A DNA stretch of 64,000 bases from Allodiplogaster sudhausi. Its lineage: Eukaryota > Nematoda > Chromadorea > Rhabditida > Diplogasteridae. Shown here piece after piece: positions 1-12,229 of this stretch. A model generated the notes under the pieces. That model searched no databases and was not told where the DNA came from. It saw only the letters and a program-made list of their open reading frames with translations. A program made the position numbers and the translations under genes. The DNA lies in NCBI GenBank assembly GCA_945643635.1, contig CALZFC010000035.1, forward strand, positions 62,001 to 126,000, given 5' to 3'. Position 1 is the stretch's first letter, and each line of letters starts with the position of its first letter.

Positions 1-3000
1 TGATAGAAAGCATAAGAAAATACTATCTTAAATTTTTGGCCATCATCCTCGTTTAAGTGTTGTAGCGATGAAACTTCTGATTTTAACTCGGAAATAACTG
101 ATATTTTTTGGCAACAAGTATTTTTCTATAATCTTTTCCTACCTCCACATAATCAATAGTTTTGCATCTGTTCCACAGCCGTACTGTCAGAAAATGGGTT
201 TTATTACTTTAGAGAAGATTAACACTCTGAAGTGTGTTGAGCAAATTCTCGCTTTAGGATTGCATCGCCTTCCACAACCACCGAATGGTCTACATCTGGT
301 GTGTTTAATACCTTTAGCGAATTTCGTTTGAAAAGGAAGAAATAAAAATGGCTAATGGCTTAAAGGATGTTTTCAAATTTTCAGGTCTCAGTCAATCTAC
401 GTCGACCTCCGAGGAAGGGCATGGGTGAGTGTTGTTTGGAACGGTACGCAACATAAATATAAAAAAAAGAAATTGACTTTGTAGTTCACTGCCACTGATG
501 ACTTCTGATGTCACAGAATTCGAAACCACGACTACGGCTTCTGTTTCCTCTGAGAAGTCTGATAGAAAGCATAAGAAAATACTATCTTAAATTTTTGGCC
601 ATCATCCTCGTTTAAGTGTTGTAGCGATGAAACTTCCGATTTTAACTCGGAAATAACTGATATTTTTTGGCAAGAAGTATTTTTCTATAATCTTTTTCTT
701 CCTCCACATAATCAATGATTTTGCATCTGTTCCACAGCCGTACTGTCAGAAAATGGGTTTTATTACTTTAGAGAAGATTAACACTCTGAAGTGTGTTGAG
801 CAAATTCTCGCTTTAGGATGGCATCGCCTTCCACAACCACCGAATGGTCTACATCTGGTGTGTTTAATACCTTTAGCGAATTTCGTAGAAAAGGAAGAAG
901 TAGAAATAGCTAATGGCTTAAAGGATGTTTTCAAATTTTCAGGTCTCAGTCAATCTACGTCGACCTCCGAGGAAGGGCATGGGTGAGTGTTGTTTGGAAG
1001 GGTACGCAACATAAATAAAAAAAAGAAATCTGACTTTGTAGTTCACTGCCACTGATGACTTCTGATGTCACAGAATTCGAAACCACGACTACGGCTTCTG
1101 TTTCCTCTGAGAAGTCTGATAGAAAGCATAAGAAAATACTATCTTAAATTTTTGGCCATCATCCTCGTTTAAGTGTTGTAGCGATGAAACTTCTGATTTT
1201 AACTCGGAAATAACTGATATTTTTTGGCAACAAGTATTTTTCTATAATCTTTTCCTACCTCCACATAATCAATGGTTTTGCATCTGTTCCACAGCCGTAC
1301 TGTCAGAAAATGGGTTTTATTACTTTAGAGAAGATTAACACTCTGAAGTGTGTTGAGCAAATTCTCGCTTTAGGATTGCATCGCCTTCCAAAACCACCGA
1401 ATGGTCTACATCTGGTGTGTTTAATACCTTTAGCGAATTTCGTTTGAAAAGGAAGAAATAAAAATGGCTAATGGCTTAAAGGATGTTTTCAAATTTTCAG
1501 GTCTCAGTCAATCTACGTCGACCTCCGAGGAAGGGCATGGGTGAGTGTTGTTTGGAAGGGTACGCAACATAAATAAAAAAAAAGAAATCTGACTTTGTAG
1601 TTCACTGCCACTGATGACTTCTGATGTCACAGAATTCTAAACCACGACTACGGCTTCTGTTTCCTCTGAGAAGTCTGATAGAAAGCATAAGAAAATACTA
1701 TCTTAAATTTTTGGCCATCATCCTCGTTTAAGTGTTGTAGCGATGAAACTTCCGATTTTAACTCGGAAATAACTGATATTTTTTGGCAAGAAGTATTTTT
1801 CTATAATCTTTTCCTTCCTCCACATAATCAATGATTTTGCATCTGTTCCACAGCCGTACTGTCAGAAAATGAGTTTTATTACTTTAGAGAAGATTAACAC
1901 TCTGAAGTGTGTTGAGCAAATTCTCGCTTTAGGATGGCATCGCCTTCCACAACCACCGAATGGTCTACATCTGGTGTGTTTAATACCTTTAGCGAATTTC
2001 GTAGAAAAGGAAGAAGTAGAAATAGCTAATGGCTTAAAGGATGTTTTCAAATTTTCAGGTCTCAGTCAATCTACGTCGACCTCCGAGGAAGGGCATGGGT
2101 GAGTGTTGTTTGGAAGGGTACGCAACATAAATAAAAAAAAGAAATCTGACTTTGTAGTTCACTGCCACTGATGACTTCTGATGTCACAGAATTCGAAACC
2201 ACGACTACGGCTTCTGTTTCCTCTGAGAAGTCTGATAGAAAGCATAAGAAAATACTATCTTAAATTTTTGGCCATCATCCTCGTTTAAGTGTTGTAGCGA
2301 TGAAACTTCTGATTTTAACTCGGAAATAACTGATATTTTTTGGCAACAAGTATTTTTCTATAATCTTTTCCTACCTCCACATAATCAATGGTTTTGCATC
2401 TGTTCCACAGCCGTACTGTCAGAAAATGGGTTTTATTACTTTAGAGAAGATTAACACTCTGAAGTGTGTTGAGCAAATTCTCGCTTTAGGATTGCATCGC
2501 CTTCCACAACCACCGAATGGTCTACATCTGGTGTGTTTAATACCTTTAGCGAATTTCGTTTGAAAAGGAAGAAATAAAAATGGCTAATGGCTTAAAGGAT
2601 GTTTTCAAATTTTCAGGTCTCAGTCAATCTACGTCGACCTCCGAGGAAGGGCATGGGTGAGTGTTGTTTGGAAGGGTACGCAACATAAATAAAAAAAAAG
2701 AAATCTGACTTTGTAGTTCACTGCCACTGATGACTTCTGATGTCACAGAATTCTAAACCACGACTACGGCTTCTGTTTCCTCTGAGAAGTCTGATAGAAA
2801 GCATAAGAAAATACTATCTTAAATTTTTGGCCATCATCCTCGTTTAAGTGTTGTAGCGATGAAACTTCCGATTTTAACTCGGAAATAACTGATATTTTTT
2901 GGCAAGAAGTATTTTTCTATAATCTTTTCCTTCCTCCACATAATCAATGATTTTGCATCTGTTCCACAGCCGTACTGTCAGAAAATGAGTTTTATTACTT

Positions 3001-6000
3001 TAGAGAAGATTAACACTCTGAAGTGTGTTGAGCAAATTCTCGCTTTAGGATGGCATCGCCTTCCACAACCACCGAATGGTCTACATCTGGTGTGTTTAAT
3101 ACCTTTAGCGAATTTCGTAGAAAAGGAAGAAGTAGAAATAGCTAATGGCTTAAAGGATGTTTTCAAATTTTCAGGTCTCAGTCAATCTACGTCGACCTCC
3201 GAGGAAGGGCATGGGTGAGTGTTGTTTGGAACGGTACGCAACATAAATATAAAAAAAAGAAATTGACTTTGTAGTTCACTGCCACTGATGACTTCTGATG
3301 TCACAGAATTCGAAACCACGACTACGGCTTCTGTTTCCTCTGAGAAGTCTGATAGAAAGCATAAGAAAATACTATCTTAAATTTTTGGCCATCATCCTCG
3401 TTTAAGTGTTGTAGCGATGAAACTTCCGATTTTAACTCGGAAATAACTGATATTTTTTGGCAAGAAGTATTTTTCTATAATCTTTTTCTTCCTCCACATA
3501 ATCAATGATTTTGCATCTGTTCCACAGCCGTACTGTCAGAAAATGGGTTTTATTACTTTAGAGAAGATTAACACTCTGAAGTGTGTTGAGCAAATTCTCG
3601 CTTTAGGATGGCATCGCCTTCCACAACCACCGAATGGTCTACATCTGGTGTGTTTAATACCTTTAGCGAATTTCGTAGAAAAGGAAGAAGTAGAAATAGC
3701 TAATGGCTTAAAGGATGTTTTCAAATTTTCAGGTCTCAGTCAATCTACGTCGACCTCCGAGGAAGGGCATGGGTGAGTGTTGTTTGGAAGGGTACGCAAC
3801 ATAAATAAAAAAAAGAAATCTGACTTTGTAGTTCACTGCCACTGATGACTTCTGATGTCACAGAATTCGAAACCACGACTACGGCTTCTGTTTCCTCTGA
3901 GAAGTCTGATAGAAAGCATAAGAAAATACTATCTTAAATTTTTGGCCATCATCCTCGTTTAAGTGTTGTAGCGATGAAACTTCTGATTTTAACTCGGAAA
4001 TAACTGATATTTTTGGCAACAAGTATTTTTCTATAATCTTTTCCTACCTCCACATAATCAATGGTTTTGCATCTGTTCCACAGCCGTACTGTCAGAAAAT
4101 GGGTTTTATTACTTTAGAGAAGATTAACACTCTGAAGTGTGTTGAGCAAATTCTCGCTTTAGGATTGCATCGCCTTCCACAACCACCGAATGGTCTACAT
4201 CTGGTGTGTTTAATACCTTTAGCGAATTTCGTTTGAAAAGGAAGAAATAAAAATGGCTAATGGCTTAAAGGATGTTTTCAAATTTTCAGGTCTCAGTCAA
4301 TCTACGTCGACCTCCGAGGAAGGGCATGGGTGAGTGTTGTTTGGAAGGGTACGCAACATAAATAAAAAAAAAGAAATCTGACTTTGTAGTTCACTGCCAC
4401 TGATGACTTCTGATGTCACAGAATTCTAAACCACGACTACGGCTTCTGTTTCCTCTGAGAAGTCTGATAGAAAGCATAAGAAAATACTATCTTAAATTTT
4501 TGGCCATCATCCTCGTTTAAGTGTTGTAGCGATGAAACTTCCGATTTTAACTCGGAAATAACTGATATTTTTTGGCAAGAAGTATTTTTCTATAATCTTT
4601 TCCTTCCTCCACATAATCAATGATTTTGCATCTGTTCCACAGCCGTACTGTCAGAAAATGAGTTTTATTACTTTAGAGAAGATTAACACTCTGAAGTGTG
4701 TTGAGCAAATTCTCGCTTTAGGATGGCATCGCCTTCCACAACCACCGAATGGTCTACATCTGGTGTGTTTAATACCTTTAGCGAATTTCGTAGAAAAGGA
4801 AGAAGTAGAAATAGCTAATGGCTTAAAGGATGTTTTCAAATTTTCAGGTCTCAGTCAATCTACGTCGACCTCCGAGGAAGGGCATGGGTGAGTGTTGTTT
4901 GGAAGGGTACGCAACATAAATAAAAAAAAGAAATCTGACTTTGTAGTTCACTGCCACTGATGACTTCTGATGTCACAGAATTCGAAACCACGACTACGGC
5001 TTCTGTTTCCTCTGAGAAGTCTGATAGAAAGCATAAGAAAATACTATCTTAAATTTTTGGCCATCATCCTCGTTTAAGTGTTGTAGCGATGAAACTTCTG
5101 ATTTTAACTCGGAAATAACTGATATTTTTTGGCAACAAGTATTTTTCTATAATCTTTTCCTACCTCCACATAATCAATGGTTTTGCATCTGTTCCACAGC
5201 CGTACTGTCAGAAAATGGGTTTTATTACTTTAGAGAAGATTAACACTCTGAAGTGTGTTGAGCAAATTCTCGCTTTAGGATTGCATCGCCTTCCACAACC
5301 ACCGAATGGTCTACATCTGGTGTGTTTAATACCTTTAGCGAATTTCGTTTGAAAAGGAAGAAATAAAAATGGCTAATGGCTTAAAGGATGTTTTCAAATT
5401 TTCAGGTCTCAGTCAATCTACGTCGACCTCCGAGGAAGGGCATGGGTGAGTGTTGTTTGGAAGGGTACGCAACATAAATAAAAAAAAAGAAATCTGACTT
5501 TGTAGTTCACTGCCACTGATGACTTCTGATGTCACAGAATTCTAAACCACGACTACGGCTTCTGTTTCCTCTGAGAAGTCTGATAGAAAGCATAAGAAAA
5601 TACTATCTTAAATTTTTGGCCATCATCCTCGTTTAAGTGTTGTAGCGATGAAACTTCCGATTTTAACTCGGAAATAACTGATATTTTTTGGCAAGAAGTA
5701 TTTTTCTATAATCTTTTCCTTCCTCCACATAATCAATGATTTTGCATCTGTTCCACAGCCGTACTGTCAGAAAATGGGTTTTATTACTTTAGAGAAGATT
5801 AACACTCTGAAGTGTGTTGAGCAAATTCTCGCTTTAGGATGGCATCGCCTTCCACAACCACCGAATGGTCTACATCTGGTGTGTTTAATACCTTTAGCGA
5901 ATTTCGTAGAAAAGGAAGAAGTAGAAATAGCTAATGGCTTAAAGGATGTTTTCAAATTTTCAGGTCTCAGTCAATCTACGTCGACCTCCGAGGAAGGGCA

Positions 6001-9000
6001 TGGGTGAGTGTTGTTTGGAAGGGTACGCAACATAAATATAAAAAAAAATCTGACTTTGTAGTTCACTGCCACTGATGACTTCTGATGTCACAGAATTCGA
6101 AACCACGACTACGGCTTCTGTTTTCTCTGAGAAGTCTGATAGAAAGCATAAGAAAATACTATCTTAAGTTTCTGGCGATCATCCTCGTTTAAATGTTGTA
6201 GCGATAAAACTTCTGCTTTTAACTCCTAAATAACTGATATTTTTTGGCAAGAAGTATTTTTCTATAATCTTTTCCTTCCTCCACATAATCAATGATTTTG
6301 CACCTGTTCCACAGCCGTGCTGTTTGTTATCCAGGTTTACAGAAAATGGGTTTTATTACTTTAGAGAAGATTAACACTCTGAAGTGTGTTGAGCAAATTC
6401 TCGCTTTAGGATTGCATCGCCTTCCACAACCACCGAATGGTCTACATCTGGTGTGTTTAATACCTTTAGCGAATTTCGTTTGAAAAGGAAGAAGTAAAAA
6501 TGGCTAATGGCTTAAAGGATGTTTTCAAATTTTCAGGTCTCAGTCAATCTACGTCGACCTCCGAGGAAGGGCATATGTGAGTGTTGTTTGGAAGGGTACG
6601 CAACATAAATTAAAAAAAAAGAAATCTGACTTTGTAGTTCACTGCCACTGATGACTTCTGATGTCACAGAATTCGAACCACGACTACGGCTTCTGTTTCC
6701 TCTGAGAAGTCTGATAGAAAGCATAAGAAAATACTATCTTAAATTTTTGGCCATCATCCTCGTTTAAGTGTTGTTGCGATGAAACTTCTGATTTTAACTC
6801 GGAAATAACTGTTATTTTTTGGCAAGAAGTATTTTTCTATAATCTTTTCCTTCCTCCACATAATCAATCATTTTGCACTTGTTCCACAGCCGTACTATTT
6901 GTTATCCAGGTTTACAGAAAATGGGTTTTATTACTTTAGAGAAGATTAACACTCTGAAGTGTGTTGAGCAAATTCTCGCTTTAGGATTGCATCGCCTTTC
7001 ACAACCACCGAATGGTCTACATCTGGTGTGTTTAATACCTTTAGCGAATTTCGTTTGAAAAGGAAGAAATAAAAATGGCTAATGGCTTAAAGGATGTTTT
7101 CAAATTTTCAGGTCTCAGTCAATCTACGTCGACCTCCGAGGAAGGGCATGGGTGAGTGTTGTTTGGAACGGTACGCAACATAAATATAAAAAAAAGAAAT
7201 TGACTTTGTAGTTCACTGCCACTGATGACTTCTGATGTCACAGAATTCGAAACCACGACTACGGCTTCTGTTTCCTCTGAGAAGTCTGATAGAAAGCATA
7301 AGAAAATACTATCTTAAATTTTTGGCCATCATCCTCGTTTAAGTGTTGTAGCGATGAAACTTCCGATTTTAACTCGGAAATAACTGATATTTTTTGGCAA
7401 GAAGTATTTTTCTATAATCTTTTCCTTCCTCCACATAATCAATGATTTTGCATCTGTTCCACAGCCGTACTGTCAGAAAATGGGTTTTATTACTTTAGAG
7501 AAGATTAACACTCTGAAGTGTGTTGAGCAAATTCTCGCTTTAGGATGGCATCGCCTTCCACAACCTCCGAATGGTCTACATCTGGTGTGTTTAATACCTT
7601 TAGCGAATTTCGTAGAAAAGGAAGAAGTAGAAATAGCTAATGGCTTAAAGGATGTTTTCAAATTTTCAGGTCTCAGTCAATCTACGTCGACCTCCGAGGA
7701 AGGGCATGGGTGAGTGTTGTTTGGAAGGGTACGCAACATAAATATTAAAAAAAATCTGACTTTGTAGTTCACTGCCACTGATGACTTCTGATGTCACAGA
7801 ATTCGAAACCACGACTACGGCTTCTGTTTTCTCTGAGAAGTCTGATAGAAAGCATAAGAAAATACTATCTTAAGTTTCTGGCGATCATCCTCGTTTAAGT
7901 GTTGTAGCGATAAAACCTCTGCTTTTAACTCCTAAATAACTGATATTTTTTGGCAAGAAGTATTTTTCTATAATCTTTTCCTTCCTCCACATAATCAATG
8001 ATTTTGCACCTGTTCCACAGCCGTACTGTTTGTTATCCAGGTTTACAGAAAATGGGTTTTATTACTTTAGAGAAGATTAACACTCTGAAGTGTGTTGAGC
8101 AAATTCTCGCTTTAGGATTGCATCGCCTTCCACAACCACCGAATGGTCTACATCTGGTGTGTTTAATACCTTTAGCGAATTTCGTTTGAAAAGGAAGAAG
8201 TAAAAATGGCTAATGGCTTAAAGGATGTTTTCAAATTTTCAGGTCTCAGTCAATCTACGTCGACCTCCGAGGAAGGGCATGGGTGAGTGTTGTTTGGAAC
8301 GGTACGCAACATAAATAAAAAAAAAGAAATTGACTTTGTAGTTCACTGCCACTGATGACTTCTGATGTCACAGAATTCGAAACCACGACTACGGCTTCTG
8401 TTTCCTCTGAGAAGTCTGATAGAAAGCATAAGAAAATACTATCTTAAATTTTTGGCCATCATCCTCGTTTAAGTGTTGTACCGATGAAACTTCCGATTTT
8501 AACTCGGAAATAACTGATATTTTTTGGCAAGAAGTATTTTTCTATAATCTTTTCCTTCCTCCACATAATCAATGATTTTGCATCTGTTCCACAGCCGTAC
8601 TGTCAGAAAATGGGTTTTATTACTTTAGAGAAGATTAACACTCTGAAGTGTGTTGAGCAAATTCTCGCTTTAGGATGGCATCGCCTTCCACAACCACCGA
8701 ATGGTCTACATCTGGTGTGTTTAATACCTTTAGCGAATTTCGTAGAAAAGGAAGAAGTAGAAATAGCTAATGGCTTAAAGGATGTTTTCAAATTTTCAGG
8801 TCTCAGTCAATCTACGTCGACCTCCGAGGAAGGGCATGGGTGAGTGTTGTTTGGAAGGGTACGCAACATAAATTAAAAAAAGAAATCTGACTTTGTAGTT
8901 CACTGCCACTGATGACTTCTGATGTCACAGAATTCGAAACCACAACTACGGCTTCTGTTTCCTCTGAGAAGTCTGATAGAAAGCATAAGAAAATACTATC

Positions 9001-9395
9001 TTAAATTTTTGGCCATCATCCTCGTTTAAGTGTTGTAGCGATGAAACTTCTGATTTTAACTCGGAAATAACTGATATTTTTTGGCAAGAAGTATTTTTCT
9101 ATAATCTTTTCCTTCCTCCACATAATCAATGATTTTGCACCTGTTCCACAGCCGTACTGTTTGTTATCCAGGTTTACAGAAAATGGGTTTTATTACTTTA
9201 GAGAAGATTAACACTCTGAAGTGTGTTGAGCAAATTCTCGCTTTAGGATGGCATCGCCTTCCACAACCACCGAATGGTCTACATCTGGTGTGTTTAATAC
9301 CTTTAGCGAATTTCGTAGAAAAGGAAGAAGTAGAAATAGCAATGGCTTAAAGGATGTTTTCAAATTTTCAGGTCCCAGTCAGTCTACGTCGACCT
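1..9395 (+). repeat. Tandem array of a 556-575 bp unit (17 copies) with higher-order structure
   Basis: The same segment recurs head to tail. A conserved ATG(G/A)GTTTTATT anchor lies at 194, 753, 1310, 1869, 2426, 2985, 3543, 4099, 4658, 5215, 5774, 6346, 6921, 7480, 8052, 8610 and 9183. Spacing is 556-559 for most steps and 572-575 where a 14-base insertion (containing TTTGTTATCCAGG) is present. Two unit types occur. A-type has GGATTGCAT and a TTTGAAAAGG stop. B-type has GGATGGCAT, keeps the frame through GTAGAAAAGG and reads on. They alternate with an exact 1116 bp dimer period at the left. Units 2-6 and 7-11 form a further duplication offset by 2790 bp, shown by shared private variants near 690 and 3480. 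It is not a CRISPR or a transposon array: there are no terminal repeats between units. Each unit holds an exon-like block, a donor, an acceptor and a second exon-like block. Confidence 0.97.
753..1147 (+). CDS. Representative two-exon reading frame of a B-type array unit, 111 aa, unknown function
   Basis: Exon 1 runs 753-982 from ATG to the donor in GGCATGG|GTGAGT. The intron is 983-1041 (59 bases, acceptor TTTGTAG). Exon 2 runs 1042-1147 to TAA. The phase is exact (230 + 106 = 336 nt). The first part is mixed (MGFITLEKINTLKCVEQ at its start). The junction gives QSTSTSEEGHG followed by SLPLMTSDVTEFETTTTASV, a Thr/Ser-rich stretch ending SSEKSDRKHKKILS. The second exon is homologous in DNA and protein to stalk exons at 24.88-25.02 kb and 35.05-35.17 kb. 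B-type copies starting at 1869, 2985, 3543, 4658, 5774, 7480 and 8610 have the same open frame; A-type copies are stopped after LANFV. There is no recognisable domain, signal peptide or membrane segment. It may be an amplified fragment that is not translated; retention of frame and splice sites in all B units could also reflect recent copying. Confidence 0.3.
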
Positions 9396-9640
9396 CCGAG
9401 ATTCATCTGGTTAGACAGCGGCTTGCATAGTCGTTGGGGCAGCCGATATTTAGCAAAGGGCGAATGTCTTCATCAAGGCACATGTAAATTTTTGAGTTCT
9501 AATTTTGATTTATTTTTTATTATCTCAACATGTCTTCAGGGAATCCGGATCGCTGGAGCCATCTTCGTCTTCATTTCGTCTGCTCCATAGTCAAAACCCT
9601 CAGACGATCCCAATAGAGTAAAATGAGTTAAAAAGACTGT
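9354..9640 (+). pseudogene. Decayed end of the array's parent gene: stalk exon plus broken membrane-anchor exon
   Basis: The last array unit diverges after the sequence encoding QSTSTSE. The following bases match the exon at 34.37-34.4 kb (reverse strand), where the same words (STSTSEINL) end at a GTAAGT donor; here the donor is degraded to GTTAGA. A second block from about 9541, after TGTCTTCAG, encodes GIRIAGAIFVFISSAP and then stops. The reverse-strand exon starting at 34192 encodes AIWIAGSIFSLFSLSVFVLL, a complete membrane helix. The 9.5 kb copy has lost part of the helix and its frame, while the DNA after it (TCAAAACCCTCAGACGAT) still matches. This is the evidence that the array grew inside a type I membrane-protein gene. 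Confidence 0.6.
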
Positions 9641-10215
9641 TCTGCTTGGGCAAAATAATTCTATGTTAGAGAAAGATGGGCAACAAAAAAGAAGGAGGAC
9701 AGAAAGCAAGAGATAAATTTCTAGAAAGCAATGGAATTGAGTTCGCTTTATATTGCAAATGAACTTATATCAGTACATGAATCAACGAGAAATTGCAAAA
9801 CCGAGATTCAAGCAATGGATACGATAGACGTGAAGTATTCTAGCATTTGTATTCCAGGGTACTGCTTGCAAGAATAGATTGAAGTAGCTGTTTTGTGAAA
9901 ATAAAGAAGATTCTGATTATACTTCCAATTTCCGCTTCCTAACGCCGGCCATATGGGATTGACGTGAAGGCGCTGTCCGAAGTGAGAAGCTAAAATGCAC
10001 CAAGATGTGTCGTCTTGAACTTGAATTAGAAGGTGTGCCTATTAAGAAATCAACTCTACAGCATGCCCACTAAATACTTATACAATAAAGTGATGTAAAT
10101 AAATAAGAAGACGATAAATTGTTCCATCAATTTCTAACGGTTTGAAATACTGATATCGTCGGGCCGGAATCATTGTAGTTCTCTTGTGCAGATCGAACAA
10201 CTCGGCTACGAGCCC
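9641..10215. other. Gene-free interval
   Basis: AT-rich sequence with no open frame, splice-flanked exon or repeat that I can support. Confidence 0.4.
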
Positions 10216-11312
10216 TCAGAAAGCTAACAAAAATCTATACTGGAAAAGAAGAGTATGATAATGAAAGACGCCCGCTCTTGCTGACGTATTCAGCTCTGGC
10301 GTGGTAATTGGCAGCGTTGTACACTCCGTCAGGCGGACGACCGGCATCTTTGCTGGTGGCGCCTGCGACGTTACCTCATCGCCTGCGACTTCACGTCCGG
10401 AATCGTGTGATCCATAGTCAGCTGGTTGAGCTGCTCTTATTCCAGACCCAAAAGTTTCCTGCTCATCCCGTCCAGCGTTGTAGGCTCCACTGGCTAGATC
10501 ACCAGCTCCGTCAACCACATTTTCAGCCGCATCCTAAAAGAAATATTATTATACTATTGCAATATTGTAATATATGTATAAAGTAATAATAAAAGCATAA
10601 TGCGAGATTAGGCAGCTGATGAATCTTCGATATTCCTCCCACCTTTGATTCTTCGACTATTCATTTATGCCAATGCAATAATCGAATAACAGCTATAAAA
10701 AACCATAGGCTAGTCATAATACAGTATGACTAACGTACCATAATGTCGGTCCAGCGGCAATCTGCGTGAACTTCTGGACAAGTTGAAGAGTGAGCAGGAC
10801 AATGAAGACGGCGAGGAGTACCGCCATAATCACGCCGCACCGCAGCCACGACTCCGGTACGTGCGCAGAACGCCGAGCATCGATGTTATGCCTGCATTAC
10901 TCTTACTTTATATTTGATCTCAATTTTCTGGTTATTGTTTCCATACATCATTTAAAGATGTAGATTAATAATGAATAAACAAAATAATGTTCGTATTATC
11001 TTATTGAATAGCAAAGTGTTTTTCTGACCGGCAAAGTTTTTGTTTCCCAATAGAATGAAGCGACCGCCGGCGTTTCTCTCAGCTGGCTTATCTCCTTTGC
11101 CGGCATGTCAATAATTAGCTCAAGTTACTTCACAGTGAAGTTTGGTTAAAAAAAAAGTGGAGACAGTGACTCACAGTCGAAAGACGCCGACTAATGCGGC
11201 GTAACGGAATAGGCGATAGCTTGCTCCCAAACGAAGTAGTCGAAGATAGATCGAATATCATCTCATGCACACGCTTCTTTAGAGCCGTATCCTCAATCGA
11301 AACATGTGTCAT
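10216..11312 (-). pseudogene. Truncated second copy of the DEG/ENaC channel 5' end, joined to a cytoplasmic-tail exon
   Basis: Exon 1 (11312-11175) encodes 46 aa starting MTHVSIEDTALKKR and ends at GTGAGT. Exon 2 (11118-11029) has MPAKEISQLRETPAVASF. Exon 3 (about 10890-10745) encodes the first membrane helix (MAVLLAVFIVLLTLQLVQ). These match the N-terminal exons of the neighbouring channel gene at 15.95-15.47 kb. Relative to that copy, exon 2 has lost one base (so the next exon would be read into a stop) and exon 3 has lost another just before the helix. The whole extracellular domain and second helix are missing. Instead, an exon from 10533 to the TGA at 10216 encodes a hydrophilic tail of 105 aa (DAAENVVDGAGDLASGAYNA at its start) after a TTTTAG acceptor. 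Either this tail belonged to the longer gene and was separated from it, or this locus makes a one-helix product. Two single-base losses favour pseudogene. Confidence 0.6.
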
Positions 11313-12229
11313 ACAGTTGAAGATTCCAGCAACAAAATAGACATATCAGCAACCTTCGGGCTGGCTTACTGGTGGCAAATGAAATTTTGAGCGAGATAGC
11401 TTAGAGGCGGCTGGAAATTTTTTTAATGTGAAAGAAAAATTGAGCAATCATTCTGACCATGAGCTTGAATGATTTCTCGGACAGCCAGACAGCTTCTCCC
11501 TTCCTTATTATTCTTCATCATGGGAATGAATATGACTAATCGTTGTCGAGTTTGTCTGCCTGTTCCCATTCTTCTTAAATACAGAAATGGCATTCACATA
11601 GCATTATTGTGCCACTTTGTGTTTCCTCGTCAACACTATTGAGTGACACGAAGAAGATCGAAACAACAATTCAACCCCTTTATCCTACGAGTATTTCATG
11701 AATTGCTCGGAGAACTGCCTGTGTTTGGCTCATTCCATGACAAATTTTTGTCAGACTGAATAATAGAATGATGAATGGTCAATGAAGGATTTATCAACAC
11801 TGTTTTAAAGTCAGAAGTTGGGAGCATTATTATTAGAACAGCTTCGGCGGAATTATTCAATTAATCTACTGGTAGATATTGTTTGAAGGAAGTGATAACA
11901 ATCGATACTTAGCTGATGTGTACATATGTATACATTCGAAAGGGGACGTCAAGCTGATGACATTTCTGCTATAATATGCTCACACTTCCATAGGAAGTCT
12001 TTTCTGCGACGGAGTGGAAAAAAAGGGCTCGCGACAAAAAAAGAAGTTAATTTTCGATCAAGCACAAGAATCTGGATTTGACGGATCCGCGACAGGGGGC
12101 GAGTCGTTCTGGCAAATTTGCTATTCAACAAGACAATAGTTTAATATTTCTAATCGTTTAATATCTTTCTGATTATTACAATATAGTAATTAAGTGAGTA
12201 ATGAAAGAAACAAGTAGAACCTGCTTGCA

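Noticed and set aside
746..934. Reverse-strand 62-aa frame repeated in every B unit
   Set aside because: It is the antisense shadow of the forward exon. It has no signal peptide, splice partner or homolog outside the array, and its copies follow from the DNA repeat.
1..9395. CRISPR array or rDNA/histone repeat
   Set aside because: The units are about 558 bp with no short repeat/spacer pattern, no ribosomal RNA sequence and no histone reading frame; the genome is eukaryotic.
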